Shown piece after piece: positions 13,289 to 28,582 of a stretch of 64,000 nt of DNA. Where the stretch lies: NCBI RefSeq assembly GCF_964355755.1, contig NC_092675.1, positions 24,964,412 to 25,028,411 on the forward strand, read 5' to 3'. A program made the translations under genes and the position numbers. The notes under the pieces were generated by a model that was not told where the DNA came from, did not search any database, and saw only the letters and a list, made by a program, of their open reading frames with translations. The stretch's first letter is position 1, and the number at the start of each line of letters is the position of its first letter. This stretch comes from Antedon mediterranea. Its lineage: Eukaryota > Echinodermata > Crinoidea > Comatulida > Antedonidae.

Positions 13289-14087
13289 TGTTATGCGCGA
13301 TTTGAACGATTTGCGCAATTTGAAATTGCGCAAAAAAAATCCTTGCGCAATTTGAATTGAAACATGTGTTTCAAATTGCGCAAGCAACGTATTAAATTGC
13401 GCAAGTAATCTGCAAATTGCGCAAGGTTTTTCGACAGATTGTGAAATCATGCACACCCATATTTTTATAGTAATTTCTAAGAATGATTCAAAATTAAACA
13501 TAAATATCGCATTTCCTTATTTTAGTAGTGCAAATATTGTTATAAGTTAGCATACCGTCGAAGAACCGACGAAGGAAAACGAAGCGGTAGTGTTCCACAG
13601 GGCGGGCGCGGCGCGGGCGGCCGGCTATACTACTCTAGCCTAGCTAGGGTCTGGACTACTGATACTGACTAGGTTACATGGCCTAGCTTAAACTAATATT
13701 AAAAACTTAAAAAGTGAGTATTAAACATTATCTTCATTGAAATGGTCTTATTTATATAATAAAATACTAAATTTTAAACTCCTCTGCCTAGGCCTAGCCT
13801 AGCCATGTATGGGAAAATTTACAGTTCGTTTTCAAATTGCGCAAAGGTGTCATATTGCGCAAGAACTATCTTGCGCAATTTACAAATTGTGCAGCGCAAT
13901 TTAAAATTGCGCAAAGATTTTCTTGCGCAATTTGAAATTGCGCAAGTTGATTGCGCAATTTCAAATTGCGCAAAAAAATCCTTGCGCAATTTTAAATTGC
14001 GCAAGAATTCTTTGCGCAATTTCAAATTGCGCAAGGATTTTTTTGCGCAATTTCAAATTGCGCAAATCGTTCAAATCGCGCATAACA
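13289..14087. mobile_element. Palindrome-rich transposon, copy 1 (TGTTATGCGCG ends, TATA target duplication)
   Basis: A 799-bp element has terminal inverted repeats beginning TGTTATGCGCGATTTGAACG and is flanked by a 4-bp duplication TATA (13285-13288 and 14088-14091). Its ends and right half hold over ten palindromic units of the kind TTGCGCAATTTGAAATTGCG, and its middle has a GC-rich patch (about 13590-13625). The units are so symmetrical that long open frames appear on both strands; these are artefacts. A 778-bp copy lies inverted at 22372-23149. The TGTNR...YNACA ends with 4-bp duplications resemble Ginger-type elements, but no transposase is present, so the class is inferred. Confidence 0.88.
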
Positions 14088-14334
14088 TATATTATATTGT
14101 GATAATTATCACTACTACTGTACATTTCGTGAGGCACTTGTTTTTTTATTCAGAATAAATAGTGTACATTGGTCTCTAATTTTTCACATATTTTGAAAAA
14201 CATTGTTTTAAAATCAATAAATAAAATCAAGTGTTATGGTCAGTGTGTACAGTACTATTATTTATATTACATTTGATTAATATTATTACATATATTTTAT
14301 TATTTTAAAAACATTTCTTTCTTTATCTCTATAG

Positions 14335-14434
14335 ACCTCCAGATATATGGGAAGTTTACAACTATGAACCTGTCTTTTTTAAATGCTGGTTTTAAGTGAA
14401 TTTAAGTGTGAAAAGGGCGTGTTAAGAGATAGCC
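14335..14434 (+). other. IPMK: Probable 5' UTR part of the first coding exon of IPMK
   Basis: A pyrimidine-rich tract ending TTTATCTCTATAG at 14334 looks like a splice acceptor 100 bp before the IPMK start codon, so this segment is probably UTR. The upstream non-coding exon was not found. The palindrome-rich element ends only 250 bp upstream of this acceptor. Confidence 0.45.
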
Positions 14435-17400
14435 ATGCAGTCTCCTGTCCTGCAAAGTGCTGGTGGTGTACAAAAGCAAGAGGAAAATGACATCAAATTG
14501 CCAGACAGCGATTCACAAAGGCCAACAACACCACCGTTGCCCACTGATTGTGAGCCCCTCTCCCACCAAGTTGCTGGCCATGTTCATGGCAAAGGCAAAA
14601 CAAAAATTGGTATGTCATCATGAATTAGCCAAAAATTAAAATTTACTCTTTAAGAAAACTGATATGAATTCAGCAGAGTAAAATTTATGACATAAAAGGT
14701 TAAAATAAAGACTTAAATTTTGTTGCCAATTATAGTCACAATGAGGATAGAAAAAGGCTTCATCCAAAGACCAATTGTCTAATTTATCATATTTTAAATT
14801 AAAATGTTTATTTGAATAAATTAAATTTTTTTTTTTCAATAGGCATGCTTCAGTATAAGGATGGCACAATTCTAAAACCATTTCAACGGCCAAGTCGAGG
14901 GCAGAAGGAGGCTTTATTTTACCAACGTGTCTTCTCTCCGGATCCTACATTACCTTTAAAGGTTCCCATGGAAACACTACAACCATTTATACCTTGTTAT
15001 TATGGAACTGTTGCTTTTAAAGAAGATCCAAATCGTATCCTTGTCTGTGTTATACTCAATTTTTAGTTAAGTTGTGTGAGATTTGAAAATATGCGTGCGT
15101 CATATGGATGTGACCCTCCACAGAGAGGCCCTACATATAGTAATATTGTGTCCACATAGGACTGGTTTACAGGGTCTGTTTCTGCTGCATAATGCAATTT
15201 AACCGATTAGAAATGCTCTTATATATCTGTGAATCTTTTCTATTGCCTGCCATCCTTCCCCATACTTTCTCTTCCCCCCACAACTGAATAACATATCTTG
15301 TGATTTCATTCATCCACATACATGTTCACTTCTTCGTTCGACTGTCAAAACCACGAGGAAAACACACATGGTACGCGACGGTATCTGACCCGGGGTCACA
15401 ACTGTCAATCAAATAACCGTTATTTTGTGTTGCAGCTAACATTCAGTGGCGGTTTCATCGCTGTTGGTTAACAACTGAATAAAATAAAAAATAAAAAGAA
15501 TTGCTCAGCGATAACCGGTTAAACGGCGTTCTAACACCGATTTAAATTGGTGTTTTTAACCGGTGATTTTGCGCTGCCTTTTAACCACAAATTTGTCCTG
15601 TTTCTGCTGCCAAGAAAATGGAGTTAATTTATTCACACCGATTTTAACCGGTTATTTTTATGAAGCAGAAACAGGCCCACAGTTGCCCATTTCAGTTGTT
15701 TTGCTTTCTTTAACTTTGTAACAAAGTGTACTACCTCAAGCTTGAAGATGTGACCAAGAAATATAGAAAACCATGTATTATGGATGTTAAGATTGGATGC
15801 CAAACATACGAAGATAGTGCCACACAGTTCAAGAAAGAAAATGCAAAGATCAAATATCCAAATATGCTAAAAGTGGGCTTCCAGATTTCCGGTATGCGGG
15901 TAAGTTAACAGCGTACAGTTATCTCTACTAAAGATAAAATATGGGGCTTCTATTTGGGCAAGTAAACTGCCACACAATCAACTCACAAAGGTCAAAATCT
16001 TCGGCTCAGGTATGCGGGCAAGTAGAATGCATAAACAATCAACTTGCCAAAGGTTAAAGATCAAAATATAGGGCTTCCATTCGGGCAATTAAACTGCCAC
16101 ACAATCAACTAACCAAAGGTTTAAGATCAAAATATAGGGCTTCCATTCGGGCAATTAAACTGCCACACAATCAACTAACCAAAGGTTAAAGATCAAATAT
16201 GGGGCTTCCATTCGGGCAATTAAACTGCCACACAATCAACTAACCAAAGGTTAAAGATCAAATATGGGGCTTCCAGTATGCGGGCTAGTAAACTTCCTAC
16301 ACAATCAACTCAACTAATGGTTTAAAGATCAAAATATGGGGCTTCCGGTATGCAGACTAGTAAACTGCCTTCACAATCAACTCATCCAGGATTCAATATC
16401 AAAATTCGGCTTCTAGCATACGGTCAAGTAAACAGCCTACAGACAAATATTGACCCAAGATCAAATATACTGAAATTAAGCTTCTATATTTCTATACAAG
16501 ACAATATCCTGCACAGTTATTAAATTACAACAAGTGGGTTTATTATCGATGTTCTACCATACTGGCTCAAACCTACATGTTTGTACATGTTTTATTAATT
16601 TCTTAAATATAAAAACATTTCATTATTTCAACATTGTTTAGTACATGGGCCATCTAAATCCACTAAAAATAAAACAATTTGGTATCAAAACATTACTTTG
16701 CACCTACATGCATACAATTACTATTTAACATCATACAAGCCTTCAATATCAAGGAAATCAATATGCATCACTGAGGCATTTGTAATGCAGGTATTGTCTG
16801 TGTTTGGTGCAGACACAATGTATGCATGCTCAGATTCAATTGTTTGTGATGTGTCTATAAACTGCTGAATATTTTTCTGCATGAGTGCACATAAGGTTTT
16901 GTACAATTGTTGCCTTAATTCAGGGCCACTAACTGCCAGTTTAAGATGGTTCATAAGATCAAATATTAAATAGTGTTTAATCATCACAATAACCTATAAA
17001 TTCGTATGAGTTTTAAATAATAGAATGATTTAAATGGAAAGAATTATTAACAACATGATAAAAGTAAATATAATTCATACTAGAGAGTGAGTGTTGTAAT
17101 ATAAAAATAATTGTACCGTAATATCTTGTAATCCACAAAATTCATGGATAATAGGCTCGTCACAACAAGATGCCCCCCGATCTGCTAAATCGTTTTTTGG
17201 TGTATAGTTCAAATTCATTGGACCTGGTCAACCCATTATACTAAAAAGTGACACAAAAATATCAATTATTTTCAGATCTATTATGCAAATTCAAATAAAT
17301 ATGAATATTATGATAAGTCCTATGGACGTCATTTTGAAGAAGATACAGTCATTGAAGGTAGGATTATATATTTTTTTTAAATCGTTAATCATATTATTAC

Positions 17401-18502
17401 ACCAGACACCAGTCATAAATGGCCGTCATTTGTAATTTACAATCAACACATGCCATGTTTGGCCAGACGGTGTTATTGTACAGTATGTTGACCTTTAGTT
17501 GGAGAGCCACTTTACTGTGCCTTTATATTTTCTATATGTACTATGACTTTTTGATTATCATCAATATTGTCTTAAGAATATATAATTATTTAAATGAATT
17601 CCATACACTTAATTCAGTCATAATAATGTGGAAAGTTAAGTAATTAATTATATCAAAATCAAAGGTTAATGATATTGGCAAACATAAATTTCTTCAATGA
17701 TTTGCATTTTTTATTATATTTATGTATTATATATAGCGTTTAATTATTTTGTTTTTTAGGCCTTAAGAAGTTCTTCCAGTTTGACGAGAACTTTCAGTTT
17801 GAAGCTGTAACAGAAATGCTTTATCTTTTGTATCGGTTAGAAGATTGGTTTGTACATCAAAACATGTTCCATTTTATCTCCAGTTCCATATTATTTGTGT
17901 ACGAGGGAGACAAATCTGATGACAGTGTCTTAAAGGTTAAACCGTGTGATAGTATTCCAAAGTTGGTACCAAAGAATTATACATCCAAAGCTAATGAGGT
18001 ATTTGACAAGGAAGAAGTGACAACTGAGAATGGCATTCAAAACTCTTGGTATGTTGATCACTTCACCGGTAAACCAATAATTAGTGAATCTGTGCTTAGG
18101 CCAAATTGTTTATTATGTGATGACTGTTCTTGCTCATGTGAAGAACAACAATTACCAAATGATAAAATGCACACACAAATGAACAAATGCAATAATGGAT
18201 TTAGTGGGGACATTATCCTTTTAGACAGAATAAAAAACATGAAACCAAATGGTTGTCTAGAAAATAAAACATGCTTCCCAGACAAAATGAGCCTAGCTAA
18301 AAAACTAAATAGCAATTTAGAAAACGAAAAATGTGAGAATGACGAGAAAGAAAATGGTCTGAAATCAAGTAATTTAGTAGACTTGAAAATGATTGATTTT
18401 ACACATGTTATTGAAGGTAATACACGGGATAACAATTATTTATTTGGGTTAAGAAAATTAATCCAAAACTTGGAAGTTCTTAAGGGTACACAAACAAAAT
18501 AA
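14435..18502 (+). CDS. IPMK: Inositol polyphosphate multikinase
   Basis: IPMK phosphorylates inositol trisphosphate and tetrakisphosphate (and PIP2) and feeds the inositol pyrophosphate pathway, largely in the nucleus. Five coding exons join in frame: 14435-14609, 14843-15034, 15727-15899, 17276-17357 and 17760-18502, giving 454 residues (human 416). The N-terminus has EPLSHQVAGH (40-49), as in vertebrate IPMK. The family signature PCIMDVKIG (PxxxDxKxG) is at 138-146, SSSILFVYEG at 248-257 and the metal-binding MIDFTH at 418-423. Between the last two lies a variable, charged insert of about 160 residues, as in other IPMKs. It carries an unusual cluster of five Cys in 11 residues (324-334). 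The start is the first ATG after a likely 5' UTR acceptor. AATAAA occurs at 18892. Intron 3 holds a minisatellite and an antisense two-exon gene. Identity is very secure. Confidence 0.96.
15172..15678. mobile_element. MITE in IPMK intron 2 (GGGTCTGTTTCTGC ends, 3-bp duplication)
   Basis: The ends GGGTCTGTTTCTGCTGCATA and TTATGAAGCAGAAACAGGCCC are inverted repeats, flanked by ACA at 15169-15171 and 15679-15681. The interior repeats AACCGGTTA and ACACCGATTT words in both orientations and has no coding frame. A 3-bp duplication would fit a PIF/Harbinger-type origin, which is only an inference. Confidence 0.65.
15930..16480 (+). repeat. Minisatellite of about 65-bp units in IPMK intron 3
   Basis: Eight to nine units, each starting near AAAGATCAAAATATGG and running through GGGCTTCCATTCGGGCAATT and CACACAATCAACTAACC, occupy most of the first part of the intron. 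The three middle units are nearly identical; the outer ones are diverged. The same order of words occurs in the last 60 bp of the preceding exon (AAGATCAAATATCC, GGGCTTCCAGATTTCC, GGTATGCGGGTAAG), so the array looks derived from the exon end and its donor site. Confidence 0.85.
16721..17218 (-). CDS. Unrecognised 124-residue protein, two exons, nested antisense in IPMK
   Basis: I do not recognise this protein. Exon 1 (17218-17117, 34 codons) starts at an ATG with an in-frame TGA 12 bases upstream and ends ACG|GTACAA. Exon 2 (16993-16721) follows a TTTATAG acceptor. Both junctions are phase 0 and the joined frame is open for 124 codons. The product is mildly acidic and probably mostly helical (DLMNHLKLAV, LRQQLYKTLCALMQKNIQQF), with no signal peptide or membrane segment. 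AATAAA lies on this strand at 16596-16591, 125 bp past the stop. The gene fits wholly between IPMK exons 3 and 5 (15899 and 17276) on the other strand, and its start codon is only 58 bp from an IPMK exon. Codon-like composition, a clean splice pair and a polyadenylation signal favour a real gene; no homologue is named, so it could still be chance. Confidence 0.55.
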
Positions 18503-18688
18503 TCAATTTAAAATAATATGCATAATCATTTTTTTAAATACAATTAATTGATTAAAATATTACATAAAAATACACTTTAATCTAATCTACTTATTACATT
18601 AAAATATATATTATTACTTCCAACACAATTAGTAACGTACGGTAATGTAGGGGCCCTGCAACGCTGGGTAGTTGCATCGGGGCTCATG

Positions 18689-18779
18689 CTCTGGGGCACT
18701 TAAGTTCTGGGGCACTTAAGTTCTGGGGCACTTAAGTTCTGGGGCACTTAGGTTCTGGGGCACTTAGGTTCTGGGGCCC
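18689..18779. repeat. Tandem repeat, 16-bp unit TTCTGGGGCACTTAAG, about six copies
   Basis: Units read TTCTGGGGCACTTAAG or TTCTGGGGCACTTAGG in direct succession; the last passes into CTGGGGCCCTGGG. The array stands out by its GC content in AT-rich surroundings, about 190 bp after the IPMK stop codon. Confidence 0.9.
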
Positions 18780-20420
18780 TGGGTTTAATCGTTACGTCAC
18801 TAGCATTTAGGGTATGGTAAAAATATCATAATATAAAGAAAATATATTTTTGTATACATTACACTTAACTGAATTAATTACTGTATATTAAAATAAATTT
18901 AATATAGATTATAAAAATAACAATGATGTAAGAATTATAATTATGTAAATATAATAATAGAAATGAATAATAATAATGGGTTAGATTTTACATAACCAAA
19001 TTTATGAAAAATATAGTAATAGTTAGAAATTGATCACTATGGATTATTGATTAATGTACTATTGATTATTGATTAATATAAAAGCATGGTCAAAAAAATA
19101 TATTGATTTATTTGTAAAAAAATATTACAATTTATTACTAAATGAGAAACTACCAATATTTTAATTTAGTGAACTCTATTAATGTAAATTGAGATATAAG
19201 GAAATCTCTTTCATTTATCATTTACACAATAAGTGTACAAAAAGTAAATTTTTATTTAAATATATTTTCACAAAACATAGGATAAATACACACAAAAAAA
19301 GTACCAAAAAACAACTTATTTCTGTAATTATCCCACATAAGTTTATCAGTTTGTATATTAATACATATTTTTATTTTTTTAACATTTTTAAAACTTAAAA
19401 AGAAAGTATGTAGTGCCTTAATGTGACCAATTGAATAGAAACATAGAGTAGTAGTCGACTCTATATATATATGCCTGAATTTCTCAATACAATTGTATTA
19501 ATTTAATATTCTTTATCAAATTTGGATTTGGGCAAGAATTTGTTAGGGGAGAGTTGTTAAGTTTAACTACAATAGGTATATGCATGTATATTTATCTTAC
19601 TTTGCCTTCCTGCCACTTACAGGGTACTAATAGTTAGATTTCTTAATATTTTAGTAAGAAACTCTACTTTTTAAGATGTGAAGGGAACTTGCCACATTAA
19701 GGGTAACTGTTACCAAATTTGTAAACAAATGGATAAACGAATACCAAAAATGCTTTATTTTTATTCTTAAACAGAGTGATTTTATACTAATTATATTTTA
19801 GTTGATTGCTACTATTTTATTTATTTCTGTACATTAGATATATACAGTATTTTAATTTTTAAAATACTTATATTAAATTATCATTTTCACCCCCGCAGAT
19901 TGTCTATTTACCATTTCATATTTAATCATTATTTATTGAAAACTGCCAAACATTTCACACTGCGACGCTACTATTTAATAATAACCTCATTAATATTAAT
20001 TAACAACAAAATAAAGACAGGTGGCCGCTGCACACAAGAATAAATAACATGCAATAAATTTCATATTGTAAATGTTTATTTTTACCATGGTATAAAATAC
20101 ATAAAGGCTTGCCTATGGCACTGCAGCAAGCAACGCACTATATGGCTATAGACTCGTTTGAGTTAAATATTGTACTCCATAGATTACTAATTAGTATTTA
20201 CTGTATTCATAGAGATATTATGGTAAATATGTACTATAATATCTCTATGTAGTATTATTTGTTGAGCTACTGATAGAATATTCAACCAGTGAAAGTATAT
20301 ACTGTATATGTTGGTGTCCTTAACAATTTCAGATGACACAATATTGTTTATATTTTACAATACAGTAGAATGGTTTGCATTGAAATAATAGGATTAAATA
20401 CTGATTAAATAATTCTTCTA

Positions 20421-20560
20421 AAGCCCTGTCTACACTATCAAACTAGACAAAAAGGTGCGATGTGCCCAAATATGGTATGGTAATATGGTATCACCATGTC
20501 CATATATGGGCATATCACATTTTTTTATCACATAAAGTTTGATAGTGTAGACAAGGCCTA
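20421..20560. mobile_element. MITE family B, copy 2
   Basis: The ends AAGCCCTGTCTACACTATCA and GATAGTGTAGACAAGGCC are inverted repeats, with TA on both outer sides. The core shows the family words CCCAAATATGGTA and CATGTCCATATATGGGCAT. Confidence 0.8.
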
Positions 20561-21156
20561 AAAAATCAATTTTCAATATAATAATTATTCAATATGGTGA
20601 ATTATTTTTCATTTAAGTTTGTACTGTAAGTTTAATGTATGTTCCTAATATAAGTTATAATATTTGAAGTTATGTTTTGCTATGAAGATATTTATTTTAC
20701 TTTATGAAATGTATTCAAAAGCTTTTTGTTTTAACGTCCACAACCAATAACAAGTTTATGTAGTGTCAATAGCTGTGTAATATACTGCTATGAAATGTTA
20801 TTTATAGGGTGCATAAGTACAGTAAGTTTATAAAAACCAGGTAGGCAATCAAAAGATTTAAATAACGCTATGACATATTGCAATCTGGTAATGGTAACAA
20901 CTTTCTAGTATCATTTCATATATTTATAACAATTTTCTTACAAATTTCATATCCTGTATAGCTGTTGAAAAGCAGAATTGTAGGCTTTACACAATAAATT
21001 AATTTTGTTTTTATACACGGATTTGTTTTATCATTTTGTTAGTAAGTGAAATTAGGATACAGTATTTGATAGGGACTTTACGAAAGATGACGGTTAGGGG
21101 AGGATGACGAATATCACGTCTCACTACATTATTTAAATCAGCATAGTGCCTTCCTG

Positions 21157-22229
21157 TCATGAATCTTTAAGATTTCTGTCCTTAGTCTCTCTTGCTTTCC
21201 CTCCTAAACATTTTGGTGAGTTCGAAACAATGGCATCATTATCATTCCACTGTTCTGGTGAAAATGCCTGTATAACAAAATAAAATTTATAACAACTACC
21301 GTATATTCTCGTGTATAATCTCACTAAAAACAGGCATATCTGCAGGTATAGTGCCAGTATTGACTTTTGGTCTAGATGTGGGGCCTCTCTCTAGCCAGTT
21401 CAGATGAGTTATGCTTTAACAATCATTTTTTTCCTGAAACAAGGTTTCTCTGGGTATAGTCTCGCACTTTAAAGTCAGCCCAATTTCGTGTTTTAGGGGG
21501 TGGGATTATACCAGTTGGTATATGGTAGATATTTTGAATTTAAAGCAATGAACTGTATGCTTCTTGTATGTAAATTAGTATGACCCACCTGTATAGACAA
21601 TGCATGAACATGTCCACTTAATTCCTCCTTTAACGTATCATTCACCAAACGATGACACTGCACAAGTTTTTTATCTTTGAATTTCTCTGATACTATAACT
21701 ACTTTGAAATGAGTCTCTGAACCATGGGGTACGTTGTGCATGTAACTTTCATTGGAAACATCCAAAACTGAAGGCTGAGAAAACAAAACAGTGCAAAAGT
21801 GCCCAAATGTGGTACAATAGTGATATTCCAAAATATGATAGTGATATGACATCATCATGTCCATGGGCCCATCACATAAAGTTTGATATTGTAGACAGAG
21901 CTTAAGATCCTATAAATTTAGAGTCAATTTGTTTAAAATCATAACACTGAATACTAATAGTATTATTAAATGCAATGCAATGTATATTTAGAGGGAAAGG
22001 TACTGTATTTTTTGTGTCTAATGCAGTTTTTAGCTTGAGCATTAAAATGTTTGGAATGTAAATAAATAATATTTATAACATTCATAATTTTCACCAGTTA
22101 TTTTTTATTGATTGATACCTGAAGGTGGTGAACAAGTTTGTTGATTATAGTCTTCTCCACCACTCCACTAGCATTGCTAAACTTAGCTGAGTTTGGATTA
22201 AACAGCAACAGTCTTGTTGTTCGTAACAT
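21157..22229 (-). CDS. BOLA1: BolA-like protein 1, mitochondrial
   Basis: BOLA1 is a small mitochondrial protein that works with glutaredoxin 5 in iron-sulfur cluster handling and redox balance. Three exons join in frame: 22229-22119, 21774-21589 and 21267-21157. All junctions are GT-AG and phase 0, giving 135 residues (human 137). Residues 1-20 are Arg/Leu-rich without acids, a likely mitochondrial targeting segment. The BolA fold covers about 25-100, with PHGSETHFKVVIVS and CHRLVNDTLKEELSGHVHAL. That includes the conserved His in the HRLV motif, a likely cluster ligand. The C-terminal tail (AFSPEQW, SPKCLGGK) matches the BOLA1 subfamily rather than BOLA2 or BOLA3. The start follows an AAATATAG that could be a 5' UTR acceptor. 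A family B MITE sits 15 bp upstream of the exon 2 acceptor, inside intron 1. Identification is secure. Confidence 0.95.
21790..21904. mobile_element. MITE family B, copy 3 (one end missing), beside a BOLA1 splice acceptor
   Basis: The right end (AAAGTTTGATATTGTAGACA and GAGCTTAAG) and core (GATATGACATCATCATGTCC) match the family. The left terminal repeat is absent; the sequence passes within 15 bp into the polypyrimidine tract of the BOLA1 exon 2 acceptor at 21775. Confidence 0.75.
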
Positions 22230-22371
22230 TTCTATATTTAGAGATAAATAATTTTTTTAAATTTATACTTGTATTTATAATGAATTGGATTGTTTGTAAC
22301 ACAACAAGCCTACACTTACAGCACTATCTAGGCCTACCTCAGCTCAGCCAGGCTAGCTTATTCTAAGCCTA

Positions 22372-23149
22372 TGTTATGCGCGATTTGAACGATTTGCGCA
22401 ATTTGAAATTGCGCAAAAAAATCCTTGCGCAATTTGAAATTGCGCAAAGAATTCTTGCGCAATTTAAAATTGCGCAAGGATTTTTTTGCGCAATTTGAAA
22501 TTGCGCAATCAACTTGCGCAATTTCAAATTGCGCAAGAAAATCTTTGCGCAATTTTAAATTGCGCTGCACAATTTGTAAATTGCGCAAGATAGTTCTTGC
22601 GCAATATGACACCTTTGCGCAATTTGAAAACGAACTGTAAATTTTCCCATACATGGCTAGGCTAGGCCTAGGCAGAGGAGTTTAAAATTTAGTATTTTAT
22701 TATATAAATAAGACCATTTCAATGAAGATAATGTTTAATACTCACTTTTTAAGTTTTTAATATTAGTTTAAGCTAGGCCATGTAACCTAGTCAGTATCAG
22801 TAGTCCAGACCCTAGCTAGGCTAGAGTAGTATAGCCGGCCGCCCGCGCCGCGCCCGCCTGGTGGAACACCACCGCTTCGTTTTCCTTCGTCGGTTCTTCG
22901 ACGGTATGCTAACTTATAACAATATTTGCACTACTAAAATAAGGAAATGCGATATTTATCTTTAATTTTGAATCATTCTTAGAAATTACTATAAAAATAT
23001 GGGTGTGCATGATTTCACAATCTGTCGAAAAACCTTGCGCAATTTGCAGATTACTTGCGCAATTTAATACACATGTTTCAATTCAAATTGCGCAAGGATT
23101 TTTTTTGCGCAATTTCAAATTGCGCAAATCGTTCAAATCGCGCATAACA
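22372..23149. mobile_element. Palindrome-rich transposon, copy 2 (CCTA target duplication), inverted relative to copy 1
   Basis: A 778-bp element has the same TGTTATGCGCG ends as the copy at 13289-14087 and is flanked by CCTA (22368-22371 and 23150-23153). Apart from a 21-bp internal deletion removing one GCGCAATTT unit and a few substitutions in the GC-rich middle, it is almost identical to copy 1 in reverse orientation. It starts 143 bp upstream of the BOLA1 start codon, probably inside a 5' UTR intron. Confidence 0.88.
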
Positions 23150-23159
23150 CCTAGATAGG

Positions 23160-23480
23160 TGGGTGATGTAGATCAGGAAGGCCAACAGTAGCTAATTAGT
23201 CCAAGGCCTAACTAGCTATCTATTAGGACCTCTCTATCTAGATAGAGAGGAGAAGGCTAGCTATACTAGCCTACCTAGGCCTGGCCCTAGCTAGTAGGCC
23301 TAGCTAAGTAATCCGGCCTAGCTAGGGCCAGGCCCTACTCTACTAGCCTATATAGGCTATAAAAGGCCTATAGGCAGGCCTACTTAACTAGCTAGGCCTA
23401 GCCTAACTAATTACTATGTAGGCTTACTAGGCCTAGGCCCTACTACTAGGCCTAGTAAGAACTAGCACCGTTATTTTATA
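23160..23480. repeat. Low-complexity CTAG / AGGCCTA-rich tract
   Basis: About 300 bp consist almost entirely of overlapping CTAGCTAGGCCTAG-type words in both orientations. Such words recur throughout the window and usually mark transposon-like or intergenic sequence here. A similar tract lies at 23800-23990. No coding frame is visible. Confidence 0.7.
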
Positions 23481-23560
23481 TTAATGACCTGTATTTTATT
23501 ATGTTACAAATAAAACGTTAAATTTATATAAATTTGTTGTAATATAGGCCTAGGCCTACC

Positions 23561-23657
23561 TTCTTCGCGTACCACACACCGTGTGACCAAAACAAAACGT
23601 AGATAACATAGCGCCCTCTTTAGTCACACGTGCTTTTATTTTTGTTACGTAATCGTC
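23561..23657. promoter_or_regulatory. Candidate bidirectional promoter of BOLA1 and RNLS
   Basis: On the minus strand GAAGAAG|GTAGGC at 23560 could be the donor of a BOLA1 5' UTR exon. On the plus strand GTC|GTAAGT at 23657 could be the donor of an RNLS 5' UTR exon. Both genes have an acceptor-like sequence shortly before the ATG. The roughly 100 bp between the donors is less AT-rich than its surroundings and carries CACCGTGTG, AGCGCCCTC and CACACGTG. This reading rests on splice-site logic only. Confidence 0.3.
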
Positions 23658-24247
23658 GTAAGTCTATTTTGATTTTCTTACTTCTTAATTTACTTTTTGC
23701 CACTAATACGTTTATTAAATGTATTTAGTTGTTACAATAGGGTCTATCTGAGCTTAAAGAACATGTATGCGTCAGAATCTAGGCTAGCTCAGGCCAGGGA
23801 GTTGTTACAACTGCTAGGCCTAACATTAATTAAAAGCCATCATGTGGGCCTAGCCTATAGCTAGGCTAGGTACGTCCTAGCCTCAGTTAGTAGGCGCGCC
23901 TTCTATGAGATAGGGTAGCTGCTACCTCTAGGCTAGGTAGAGGCTAGCCTACCTAGGCCTCCTACTCTCTAAGTCTTGAAGAAAGGTAGGGATCGCCTGC
24001 TTGGCTAGCCTCTCATGATTAATACCAGTTCAGCAGCAAGCAAGGTCAAAGGAAGTTGAGGTAGAGTGTAAGAGAGCAATTATAGTAGGTCTAAATTAAA
24101 AAAGAAAGTCTTGATTGATAATGTTTTGATAAACTAATTTCGACATTTTAATTTGATTCTTAACCCAAATATTAAAACATGGAGTTATAACATTATGAAT
24201 AAAATGTATCTTTTTTGTATTTAGGTTTAGTATTAGCCTATTTCAAC

Positions 24248-28582
<4,335 letters not shown>

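Larger units (their letters stand above)
18503..21156. other. Space between the converging 3' ends of IPMK and BOLA1
   Basis: This very AT-rich stretch holds the 3' UTRs of the two convergent genes. I see a 16-bp tandem repeat (18689-18779), one MITE of family B (20421-20560) and a 15-bp-arm hairpin at 20207-20248 (CATAGAGATATTA and its complement). No exon could be supported. The open frame at 19189-19398 is low-complexity AT sequence. Confidence 0.6.

Noticed and set aside
13289-14087. CRISPR-like array of regularly spaced palindromic units
   Set aside because: Spacing is irregular, the units are short, the whole is bounded by transposon ends and target duplications, and the genome is animal.
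13805-14158. 117-residue open frame on the plus strand, and the mirrored frame at 22358-22654
   Set aside because: Both lie in the palindrome-rich transposon. The apparent protein is only translated GCGCAATTT repeat units and similar frames exist on the opposite strand.
18058-18435. 125-residue antisense frame inside the last IPMK exon
   Set aside because: It is the shadow of the real coding sequence, and its Phe/Ser/Leu-rich product mirrors the Lys/Glu-rich IPMK insert.
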